Shown here in pieces: positions 4,987-11,057 of a stretch of DNA of 11,057 bases. The translations under genes and the position numbers were made by a program. The notes beneath the pieces were generated by a model that did not search any database, was not told where the DNA came from, and saw only the letters and a program-made list of their open reading frames with translations. Origin of the DNA: an uncultured Hyphomicrobiales bacterium (GTDB lineage Bacteria > Pseudomonadota > Alphaproteobacteria > Rhizobiales > Beijerinckiaceae); the NCBI GenBank assembly GCA_903903935.1, contig CAIVAX010000518.1, positions 1-11,057 on the forward strand, written 5' to 3'. The stretch's first letter is position 1. Each line of letters begins with the position of its first letter.

Positions 4987-6774
4987 ATGACTGACACGAC
5001 CCTCAAGGCTGGTTCCAGCCCCACCCGAACCTCTTTGCGATCCCTTTTGCCCTTGGCCCCCTATGCGGTCCGCCATCGCTTATGGATCTTGGCGGCGCTG
5101 ATTTCGCTCACCGTGGCCTCGGCGGCCACTTTGACCGTCCCCTTAGCTTTGCGCGGCATGGTGGACCATGGATTTACTGCCGAGACTGCGGATCTGATCA
5201 ATTGGTACTTTGGCGCCATGACTCTCGTTGTCACGGTTTTATCGATCGCCTCGGCGAGCCGCTATTATCTGGTGATGAGCTTGGGCGAGCGCGTGGTCGC
5301 AGATTTGCGCCGCGATGTCTTCATTCATCTGGGTCGGCTGGATGCGGGGTTTTACGATCTGTCCAAAATTGGCGAATTATTATCCCGTCTGACGGCTGAT
5401 ACCACACAGATGAAATCGGCCTTTGGCGCCTCGGCCTCCATGCTGCTGCGCAATCTGTTTTTGTTTTTTGGTGCCATCATTATGATGATCATCACCAGCG
5501 CAAAATTATCAGCGCTCGTCTTGATCGCCATTCCTGTGATTGTCTTTCCGCTTGTCGCCTCCGGGCGCTCGGTCAGGGCGCGTTCGCGTGCGGCCCAAGA
5601 TTCCTTGGCTGATGCCACGGCCTTTGCCTCAGAAAATCTAGGCGCTGTACGCACGATGCAATCTTTTAATGCACAAGGCCTGACCTCGGGTCGGTTCTCA
5701 GCAGCGATTGAAGAGGCTTATATCACTGCCAAACGCGCTTTAGGTGCTCGCGCGATTTTGACAATGATCGCTATCTTCCTTGCTTTTTCCAGTGTGATTG
5801 GTGTGCTCTGGCTTGGTGCGCATGATGTGCTCGAGGGGCGGATCTCGGGCGGGCTGTTATCGCAATTCGTGCTCTATGCGGTGTTTGGTGCCAGCTCTTT
5901 GGGGCAATTGTCCGAAGTGTGGAGCGAATTATCTGCAGCCGCTGGGGCAGCGGGGCGTATTGCTGAAATTCTAGCTGTGCGCCCGGGTATTGTCGCACCC
6001 GATCATCCCCTGCCTATGCCTGAGCCCCCGCGTGGCGAAATCATCTTTGACCATGTCAGTTTTGCTTATCCCACACGCCCTGAGACCGTTGTGCTCAAAG
6101 ATATCAGTCTTCACATTCGACCAGGCGAGACCATTGCCATTGTCGGCCCTTCGGGTGGTGGCAAATCTACTTTGTTTCAATTGTTGATGCGCTTTTATGA
6201 TCCACTGCACGGCAGCATAAGCATTGATGGCGTGGCTCTGCCGCAGACTGAACCCGACCTCGTGCGCGCCCGCATGGCGCTTGTGCCGCAAGATCCGGTG
6301 ATCTTTGGCGCCAGTGTCAAAGACAATATTGAATATGGTCGCCCCAATGCATCTATGCAGGATATTCAACAAGCCGCCGATCGAGCTGCGGCCAGTGACT
6401 TCATTGAAGCGCTACCGGAGGGCTATGATACGCGGCTTGGCGAGCGCGGTGTCACCCTGTCAGGCGGGCAACGCCAAAGACTCGCAATTGCCAGAGCGAT
6501 TTTGAAAGATGCGCCCATTCTCTTGCTCGATGAAGCCACCTCTGCTTTGGATGCCGAGAATGAAACCTTGGTGCAAAAGGCGCTTGATCAAATCATGCAT
6601 AATCGCACCACTTTGGTGATTGCGCATCGGCTGGCCACCATTCTCAAAGCGGACCGAATTCTCGTAATGGAGGCTGGTCAGATTGTCGAAGAAGGCACGC
6701 ATCACAGCCTAGTTGCAGCCAATGGGCTTTATGCCCGTCTGGCACGTTTGCAATTTGAAGCGGCCGCAATCTAA
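4987..6774 (+). CDS. ABC exporter, fused permease and ATPase (MsbA-like half transporter)
   Basis: A 595-residue type IV (exporter-fold) half transporter that works as a homodimer in the inner membrane. Six hydrophobic segments lie near 32-56, 72-96, 153-171, 175-191, 254-276 and 287-305, followed by the nucleotide-binding domain from about 350. That domain has Walker A GPSGGGKST (387-395), Q-loop Gln435, signature LSGGQ (491-495), Walker B ILLLDE (511-516), D-loop SALD (519-522) and H-loop His547, all intact. Length and order match the MsbA-related alphaproteobacterial subfamily; lipid or drug export is likely, but the substrate cannot be read from sequence. The ATG at 4987 overlaps the TGA of a nine-codon reading frame (4961-4990). 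The only Shine-Dalgarno-like AAGGG (4968-4972) is 14 bases away and lies in a hairpin stem, so initiation is unusual. The gene ends 23 bases from the convergent acetyltransferase gene with no terminator visible. Confidence 0.93.
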   Translation: MTDTTLKAGSSPTRTSLRSLLPLAPYAVRHRLWILAALISLTVASAATLTVPLALRGMVDHGFTAETADLINWYFGAMTLVVTVLSIASASRYYLVMSLGERVVADLRRDVFIHLGRLDAGFYDLSKIGELLSRLTADTTQMKSAFGASASMLLRNLFLFFGAIIMMIITSAKLSALVLIAIPVIVFPLVASGRSVRARSRAAQDSLADATAFASENLGAVRTMQSFNAQGLTSGRFSAAIEEAYITAKRALGARAILTMIAIFLAFSSVIGVLWLGAHDVLEGRISGGLLSQFVLYAVFGASSLGQLSEVWSELSAAAGAAGRIAEILAVRPGIVAPDHPLPMPEPPRGEIIFDHVSFAYPTRPETVVLKDISLHIRPGETIAIVGPSGGGKSTLFQLLMRFYDPLHGSISIDGVALPQTEPDLVRARMALVPQDPVIFGASVKDNIEYGRPNASMQDIQQAADRAAASDFIEALPEGYDTRLGERGVTLSGGQRQRLAIARAILKDAPILLLDEATSALDAENETLVQKALDQIMHNRTTLVIAHRLATILKADRILVMEAGQIVEEGTHHSLVAANGLYARLARLQFEAAAI

Positions 6775-6797
6775 ACCCATTGCGTTCAAACTGAGTT

Positions 6798-7271
6798 TCA
6801 GGCGCGCCATTCCAGCACAAAGGCCGGATCGCCGGTCACTCCATCTTGTGCCGATCCAATCTGCCGAAAGCCCTCGCGCTCAAAAAATCGCAAGGCGCGG
6901 CCATTGTCCTTAGCGACAACGACCTCTAGGCGCGCGGGCGCGCAGGTACGGGCCTGTTCAAGGAGCGTTTTAGCCAATCCCGAGCCCAGAGCCTCTGGCG
7001 CCACAACTATCTGCAGCACGCGCTTGGTCTGAGGATCAATGGTAACAAAGCCGCGCATATGGCCGCTCATGGCATCAAGCGCGCAAAAGGTTTTGGCGCC
7101 CAGATCATGCCAAGCCTCGATCTCCTCAAAGAGCCAGCCGCGGCGGTCCTCAAATTCGACCTTGGGGCGTGTGAGTGACGAAGTGGCCGCCCAAATGCGC
7201 CCCGCATCAATATGATCGGGACGCAAAAAATAATGCAGATGGACATCATTCATATCAGCACGGATCCGCAT
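6798..7271 (-). CDS. GNAT family N-acetyltransferase
   Basis: A 157-residue protein with the GCN5-related acetyltransferase fold. The acetyl-CoA-binding motif A is VLQIVVAPEALGSGLAKTLL (85-104), where ALGSGLA stands for the (Q/R)xxGx(G/A) pyrophosphate loop. Motif B is NGRALRFFEREGFRQIG (123-139). The N-terminal region (16-58) resembles the segment that covers the substrate site in small-molecule acetyltransferases. The acceptor substrate is unknown; single-domain GNATs acetylate amines on antibiotics, amino acids or proteins. The frame is open from a GTG at 7283, but the ATG at 7269-7271 has GAGG at six-base spacing and is chosen. A further in-frame ATG at 7253 is possible. It follows the L,D-transpeptidase gene on the same strand after 72 bases with no clear terminator, so co-transcription is possible. 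Confidence 0.88.
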   Translation of the reverse strand: MRIRADMNDVHLHYFLRPDHIDAGRIWAATSSLTRPKVEFEDRRGWLFEEIEAWHDLGAKTFCALDAMSGHMRGFVTIDPQTKRVLQIVVAPEALGSGLAKTLLEQARTCAPARLEVVVAKDNGRALRFFEREGFRQIGSAQDGVTGDPAFVLEWRA

Positions 7272-7343
7272 CGGGCACCTCACTCACAGAGCCCAAGTTT
7301 AGCTGATCTTGCTCTTAAAAGACAATCCACGGCGCGGGGGCGC

Positions 7344-7913
7344 TCAGCGAATGGCGACCACTGGTGTGCCAACGCTGATACGCTCAAAAAGATCGACGAC
7401 ATCTTCATTGAGCATACGGATGCAGCCATAAGAGGCGGCTGTGCCGATTGATTTGCGCATGGATTGCGATGTGCCGTGAATGGCGATCTCATCCAGGCTC
7501 AAAGTTATAGCCCGCTCGCCCATGGGATTGCCCGGCGTGCCGCCAGGGATCAGATCGGGCAAATTGGGATTGTCATGTTTAACAACGGCGGGCGGCGCCC
7601 AATCGGGACGGACAAATTTATCTTTCACATAGGCTACACCAGTCCAAGCTGCTTTGCCCTTGCCGACGGCAACGGGATAGAGAATGGCCTGATCTACGCC
7701 TGTGACCAGATAGAGCTTTTTCTTGCTGACATTGATCACAATTGTGCCAGCAGGATAGGTCTGGCCCAGCTTAATGCCAACTTCACCGCGCGCATGGCTT
7801 GTCGCCACGGAGGAATGACGAGCCGTGCCGGCCTGAGCAGATGTTGATAAAAGCGCAATAGTAAAAATGCCAGCCCCGCAAAGCAGGCTGAGCCGAAATG
7901 ATCCGTACACCAT
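7344..7913 (-). CDS. Secreted L,D-transpeptidase (YkuD domain)
   Basis: A 189-residue exported protein. Residues 1-28 form a Sec signal peptide: a short basic start, a hydrophobic core at about 9-22, and STSAQA with likely cleavage after Ala28. The YkuD domain begins near 56 (AGTIVINVSKKKLYLV). It carries the catalytic signature IHGT...SYGCIRM, with His146, Ser161, Gly163, catalytic Cys164 and Arg166. These enzymes make 3-3 cross-links in peptidoglycan or attach proteins to it in the periplasm. PGGTPGNPMGERAITLS (123-139) is the usual conserved segment before the active site. The frame is open further upstream, but the ATG at 7911-7913 gives an intact signal peptide and has CGGGGG at five bases. 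It is divergent from the sulfurtransferase gene across 188 bases. Single-domain members are abundant in Hyphomicrobiales, which use L,D-crosslinks heavily; which paralogue this is cannot be told. Confidence 0.93.
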   Translation of the reverse strand: MVYGSFRLSLLCGAGIFTIALLSTSAQAGTARHSSVATSHARGEVGIKLGQTYPAGTIVINVSKKKLYLVTGVDQAILYPVAVGKGKAAWTGVAYVKDKFVRPDWAPPAVVKHDNPNLPDLIPGGTPGNPMGERAITLSLDEIAIHGTSQSMRKSIGTAASYGCIRMLNEDVVDLFERISVGTPVVAIR

Positions 7914-8101
7914 GAAACCCCCGATAAACGCAACTGCGTCATCTTTGATCAATTGGTTAAACAACAGATTAAGGGATGAGTCTGCGACGCCTGTGCAACA
8001 GTGAAAATTTTTAAATGACCGCCTCCCCACATGCTTTGGCTGCGCCAGCGCGCTTTTTGTGCTAATGGTCTCACATCATTCACGATCCTAAGGGGGGCGG
8101 C

Positions 8102-8959
8102 ATGGCTGAGCATGACGAGGATGAGATTTTTGTCAGCACGCAATGGCTGGAAGGTCGATTAAACCATCTCTCCTTGGCCATTTTGGATGCCTCTTGGTAT
8201 TTGCCAACCGCCGGACGCGATGCAGAGGCAGACTATCTTCAAGGACATATTCCAGGTGCTGTGCGGTTTGATATCGACACAATTTGCGATGCCAGCTCAA
8301 GCCTGCCGCATATGCTGCCTGATGCCAAGACGTTCGCGGCGGCGGCCTCGCGCTTGGGCCTGACCACTCAAACCAGTGTGATTGTCTATGATGGCGCAGG
8401 CCTTTTGGCGGCACCGCGCGTGCGCTGGATGTTGAAGATCTTTGGCCTTCAAGATGTGCGGATTCTCGATGGTGGCCTGCCCAAATGGATCGCCGAAAAC
8501 CGCCCGCTGACAAGCGGACTGGAGACAAGGCAGCCTAAATTCTTCCAAGCCAAGTTGGATGCCAAAGCTGTGGCTGATCTTGCGCAGGTGCGACAAGCGC
8601 TCATTGATGGCAGCGCGCAAATTCTTGATGCTAGACCGGTGGCGCGTTTTGCTGGGCTTGCGCCTGAGCCAAGGCCGGGAGTGCGATCAGGTCATATGCC
8701 CGGTACGATCAATGTGCCGTCTGATCTTTTGATTGAAAACGGCCGACTGAAATCAGGCCCTGAGCTGATCCTCATTTTTGAGGGGCAAGGCGTCACGCCA
8801 GATCGCCCCATTATCACCTCATGCGGCTCGGGCGTTACAGCGGCGATTGTCTCACTTGCACTGGAGCAGATCGGTAAGCCTGTGCTGGGGCTGTATGATG
8901 GCTCTTGGTCAGAATGGGGAAGCCGGGCTGATTGCCCGATTGCAACATCCACCAGCTGA
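8102..8959 (+). CDS. sseA: 3-mercaptopyruvate/thiosulfate sulfurtransferase, two rhodanese domains
   Basis: A 285-residue tandem-rhodanese protein. The N-terminal domain (about 10-135) is catalytically silent, with VIVYDGAG (93-100) where an active loop would be. The C-terminal domain (about 160-280) has the six-residue active loop CGSGVT, with catalytic Cys241. CG(S/T)GVT is the 3-mercaptopyruvate type, whereas thiosulfate-preferring rhodaneses carry CRKGVT. AGLAPEPRPGVRSGHMPG (184-201) supplies the substrate-binding arginines. The enzyme transfers sulfur from 3-mercaptopyruvate to thiols or cyanide in the cytoplasm, in cysteine catabolism and sulfane-sulfur supply. The ATG at 8102 is preceded by AAGGGGGG at close spacing. 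The gene is monocistronic and convergent with the alcohol dehydrogenase; the hairpin between them has its U-run only on the minus strand. Substrate preference is inferred from the loop. Confidence 0.93.
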   Translation: MAEHDEDEIFVSTQWLEGRLNHLSLAILDASWYLPTAGRDAEADYLQGHIPGAVRFDIDTICDASSSLPHMLPDAKTFAAAASRLGLTTQTSVIVYDGAGLLAAPRVRWMLKIFGLQDVRILDGGLPKWIAENRPLTSGLETRQPKFFQAKLDAKAVADLAQVRQALIDGSAQILDARPVARFAGLAPEPRPGVRSGHMPGTINVPSDLLIENGRLKSGPELILIFEGQGVTPDRPIITSCGSGVTAAIVSLALEQIGKPVLGLYDGSWSEWGSRADCPIATSTS

Positions 8960-8970
8960 TGTGAATGAAA

Positions 8971-9000
8971 TAGAAAAGGCGCACTCTTGCGAGCGCGCCT
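8971..9000 (-). terminator. Rho-independent terminator of the zinc alcohol dehydrogenase gene
   Basis: On the minus strand, AGGCGCGCTC, a GCAA tetraloop and GAGTGCGCCT form a 10-bp stem with one G-U pair, leading into TTTTCTATTTC. On the plus strand the stem has an A-C mismatch and no T-run, so it acts for the minus-strand gene and not for sseA. Confidence 0.87.
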
Positions 9001-9033
9001 GATCAATCCATTCCACTGCAATGTGCGATCAGC

Positions 9034-10149
9034 TTACATCCAGGGCATCAGCGAAGCGTGGATCACATCCTTCACGCCGCCTTCTTTATTGCCGACTGAT
9101 TTGATCGCTTTGTCCACTTCGTTCAGACCAAAGCGATGGGTGGTGATCAGCTCGAGCGGGAAGCGCTTGGAGGCCAATTGCTGCAGAGCCAATTCGCAAG
9201 CCAAATAGGAATGGCCGCGGGCTGAATGCATGGTGATATATTTGGTCGTCATTTTGCCAATCGGGAAATTGGGGAATTCTGGCATTTCACCTTGAACGAC
9301 AATGCGGCCAGCTTTCGCCTTCAAAGCTTCAATGCCCAGCGTGATTGGCACAGTGCCAGCCCCTGCCGTGCAATCGAGCACGACATCAACGCCCAGACCG
9401 CCGGTATATTCCATGATCTTTTCCAGCGGATTTTCAGCATTCACATTGATGGTGTGATCGGCGCCGAGTTTTTTGGCAACTTCCAGACGTGCGCCATCTT
9501 TTGATGTGCCGGTGATGATGATGTTTTTAGCACCTGCCTGTTTGCAGATCACGGTCTGCGACAGGCCTTGCTGGCCGGGGCCCTGAATGAGGACGGTGGA
9601 ATTATATTTCACCTGACCTTCAAACAAAGACCATTCAATGCCATTGGCCATGGGCGTGACAAGACCAGCGAGCTCGGGTGAGACACCCTTGGGCACATGA
9701 TGCACCACAGAATTCCAAGGCAGATACACATATTGCGAGAAACCGCCGTAGAGATGGGGCGCGCGCTCAGCTGATGTATAGCCATAGCGAATCGCATCTG
9801 GATTAGTGCGCCAATTGGTGTTTTCGCAATGGCGATATTGGCCAGAATGGCACCATTCGCATTTGCCGCACATCACATAATGTTCGACGAATACCAGATC
9901 GCCTGCTTTGAAGCCTTTGCGGCGGGTGAATTCCTTGCCGCATTTTTCGATATAACCAATGTTCTCATGGCCCATGATGACGGGAGCTGCGCTCGGGGGA
10001 TGTTCATAGAGCTTCACATCCGTGCCGCAGATGCCGGCCACTTCCATGCGCATGAGAGCCGCATCTTCAGCGATCTCGGGCATAGGAAATTCACGAATTT
10101 CGGTCTTTCCAGGGGCGGTGCGTACAGCCGCTAAAACTTTACTCGCCAC
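9034..10149 (-). CDS. Zinc-dependent alcohol dehydrogenase, MDR superfamily
   Basis: A 371-residue medium-chain zinc dehydrogenase. Catalytic-zinc residues are Cys41 (GICGTD) and His61-Glu62 (MGHEN). The third ligand is not obvious: the position usually held by Cys or Glu falls in LVTPMANGIEW (163-173). The structural zinc site is complete: Cys94, Cys97, Cys100 and Cys108 (CGKCEWCHSGQYRHC). The Rossmann loop is GPGQQG (190-195). The length and the extra segment at 110-135 (WRTNPDAIRYGYTSAERAPHLYGG) resemble threonine/sorbitol-dehydrogenase-like enzymes more than simple ethanol dehydrogenases. It probably oxidises a secondary alcohol or polyol with NAD(P)+; the substrate is unknown. The start is GTG at 10147-10149 with AGGAGA five bases upstream. 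A possible promoter (10182-10209) and a strong terminator downstream suggest a single-gene unit. Confidence 0.92.
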   Translation of the reverse strand: MASKVLAAVRTAPGKTEIREFPMPEIAEDAALMRMEVAGICGTDVKLYEHPPSAAPVIMGHENIGYIEKCGKEFTRRKGFKAGDLVFVEHYVMCGKCEWCHSGQYRHCENTNWRTNPDAIRYGYTSAERAPHLYGGFSQYVYLPWNSVVHHVPKGVSPELAGLVTPMANGIEWSLFEGQVKYNSTVLIQGPGQQGLSQTVICKQAGAKNIIITGTSKDGARLEVAKKLGADHTINVNAENPLEKIMEYTGGLGVDVVLDCTAGAGTVPITLGIEALKAKAGRIVVQGEMPEFPNFPIGKMTTKYITMHSARGHSYLACELALQQLASKRFPLELITTHRFGLNEVDKAIKSVGNKEGGVKDVIHASLMPWM

Positions 10150-10181
10150 AGCAATCTCCTCTTGGGCTTATCATGCCCGGC

Positions 10182-10209
10182 ACATTAGGACCGGGAAACA
10201 GGCGGTCAA
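10182..10209 (-). promoter_or_regulatory. Possible promoter of the zinc alcohol dehydrogenase gene
   Basis: On the minus strand CTTGACC (TTGACC at 10204-10209) is a good alphaproteobacterial -35. After 16 bases comes TAATGT (10182-10187), a poor -10. An inverted repeat CCCGG-N10-CCGGG (10176-10195) spans the -10 region and could bind a regulator. The leader would be about 25 bases, with the Shine-Dalgarno inside it. Confidence 0.4.
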
Positions 10210-10344
10210 GCGCAAATTTCACAAATGACAAGGTCTGTCTGGCCAGCGTGACGCAAACCTGCCTAAAATGAGTCAAGGCCAAGAGTCTTTGCAGGCTCAT
10301 CCCTGCTCAACAGGCCTTTCCCTCGACCCTGCTCATGTGAGGCT

Positions 10345-10653
10345 ATGGACACGCCCAATCCGTTTTTGAAGAAAAACCCCGCTCATCTGGCCGCCATTCG
10401 CCAAATCAAGGCATGGACGCAAGAGCGCTTTTCTTTGGGTGAACCAGATGTGGTGAGTGTGGTTGAACTGGCCTGCACTCTGCCCGGCTGCCCGCCTGTC
10501 GACACAGTTGTGACCTTCTGGACTGCACCAGAGACCCGGCATCATTTTCGGATCTTTAAAGCGGCTCTTGATGTGGTGGAGGAGGATCTGCCACCCTATT
10601 GGATGAAAGATCGCCTGATCATTGACGAAATCATGGGCTGCCCCTGTTGTTAG
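10345..10653 (+). CDS. Small conserved cysteine-motif protein of unknown function
   Basis: A 102-residue cytoplasmic protein with no signal peptide. It carries a cysteine pair, LACTLPGCPP (Cys44, Cys49), and a C-terminal GCPCC (Cys99, Cys101, Cys102). Between them are FWTAPETRHHFRIFKA (58-73), probably a beta hairpin, and EEDLPPYWMKDRL (79-91). I recognise the general pattern (CxxPGCPP, then a lysine-containing strand, then DLPPxWMKD) from hypothetical proteins of alphaproteobacteria but know no function. The cysteines could bind a metal or act in redox chemistry. The only Shine-Dalgarno-like GAGG (10339-10342) is just two bases from the ATG, which is very short. No alternative start is better, because the next Met is at residue 87. 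The upstream leader contains nested inverted repeats. It is divergent from the alcohol dehydrogenase and convergent with the last gene. Confidence 0.82.
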   Translation: MDTPNPFLKKNPAHLAAIRQIKAWTQERFSLGEPDVVSVVELACTLPGCPPVDTVVTFWTAPETRHHFRIFKAALDVVEEDLPPYWMKDRLIIDEIMGCPCC

Positions 10654-10672
10654 CAAGGATGAGCCCAGCGCC

Positions 10673-11057
10673 TCAGGCGCGTATACCGCCAGCCTCTTCA
10701 TCGGCAACAACCAAATGGCTTTGGCGCACCATCAGAAAGGTGCCACCTGTGCCATCTGGCCTTGTCCATTGACCCGAGATTTCGGAGGCATCTTGACTAA
10801 TGAGACCAGCAAAATTGACCCTCTGGAGACCCGAGATTTTGTCATCATAGGTTTTGATGAAATCCACCAGACGGGAGTGACGCATCCCATCAATTTGCGC
10901 TGAATTGGTCAGAGAACCAGCACGCGTCTCTTGCGTTTCGCCCGAGAGGTTGCGCCCCCGCTCAAGCAGGGTGGCGATAAAGGGAATGGGAACATCGAGG
11001 GTTTGAAACGAATACAGACCTTGCCAAATACCGGACAGATTGATTTTTCCGTCCGCA
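10673..11057 (-). CDS. Hypothetical beta-rich protein, C-terminal fragment (runs off right edge)
   Basis: The minus-strand frame is open from the right edge down to the TGA at 10673-10675, giving 127 codons. An internal ATG at 10885 is not the real start, because coding continues upstream. The visible part begins ADGKINLSGIWQGLYSF and contains repeated glycine-tryptophan beta-strand motifs: LSGIWQGLYSF, then LERGRNLSGETQE, LVDFIKTYD, NFAGLISQDASEISGQW and GGTFLMVRQ. The alternating pattern suggests a small antiparallel beta-sheet or barrel, with a lipocalin- or avidin-like look, but I cannot name a family. No catalytic motif is visible and the N-terminus, which could hold a signal peptide, is missing. 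It converges on the cysteine-motif gene with 19 bases between and no terminator. Confidence 0.75.
   Translation of the reverse strand, partial: ADGKINLSGIWQGLYSFQTLDVPIPFIATLLERGRNLSGETQETRAGSLTNSAQIDGMRHSRLVDFIKTYDDKISGLQRVNFAGLISQDASEISGQWTRPDGTGGTFLMVRQSHLVVADEEAGGIRA

Noticed and set aside
5971..6372. 133-codon minus-strand frame inside the ABC exporter
   Set aside because: It is a shadow of the nucleotide-binding domain, which shows all expected motifs on the plus strand.
7284..7343. Possible terminator between the L,D-transpeptidase and acetyltransferase genes
   Set aside because: There is GC-rich sequence but no clean stem followed by a U-run.
7957..7972. TTAA-N8-TTAA upstream of the L,D-transpeptidase gene as a CtrA box
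   Set aside because: The spacing is eight bases, not seven, so the two halves would not be in phase for CtrA.
1..11057. CRISPR arrays, insertion sequences, tRNA genes, phage or defence genes
   Set aside because: No repeat-spacer pattern, transposase, tRNA fold or defence domain was found. The content is ordinary chromosomal genes.

Overview
The window looks like the chromosome of an alphaproteobacterium, most likely of the order Hyphomicrobiales (Rhizobiales). The evidence is a ChpT-type histidine phosphotransferase, an RcdA/DUF1465 protein, a DUF1192 protein, a cysteine-free L31 and an alphaproteobacterial-type MsbA-like exporter. The family level cannot be fixed from sequence alone. Gene content is mostly core or housekeeping. 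I see no phage, transposon, CRISPR array, tRNA or rRNA.

Layout. Positions 1-1094 carry the first 20 codons of a cheA-like gene (minus strand, running off the left edge), a hairpin, and chpT (minus). Positions 1102-2180 carry a Tat-exported dienelactone-hydrolase-like protein (minus) with its own promoter and terminator. Positions 2181-3179 carry a quinone oxidoreductase of the MDR/PIG3 type (minus). It is divergent from a plus-strand block: a DUF1192 protein, a candidate small RNA at about 3641-3734, and rcdA. rcdA converges on rpmE (L31, minus) across a shared bidirectional terminator, and rpmE is divergent from an ABC exporter (plus). Next come a GNAT acetyltransferase and a secreted L,D-transpeptidase (both minus), and a two-domain sulfurtransferase (plus). 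That gene converges on a zinc alcohol dehydrogenase (minus), which is divergent from a small cysteine-motif protein (plus). The window ends inside a minus-strand gene for an unrecognised beta-rich protein.

How the parts relate. ChpT relays phosphate from the CckA kinase to CtrA and CpdR. RcdA is, in Caulobacter, an adaptor for ClpXP degradation of CtrA. The phosphorylation and proteolysis arms of CtrA control therefore lie about 3 kb apart, next to a chemotaxis kinase start, and imperfect CtrA-like boxes flank chpT. The rest reads as ordinary envelope, redox and sulfur metabolism.

The most interesting unexplained element is the intergenic candidate sRNA upstream of rcdA. It has three consecutive hairpins ending in a strong terminator, two unpaired motifs complementary to Shine-Dalgarno sequences, and a GANTC (CcrM) site where a GcrA-dependent promoter would carry it. 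No clearly novel multi-gene system is visible.
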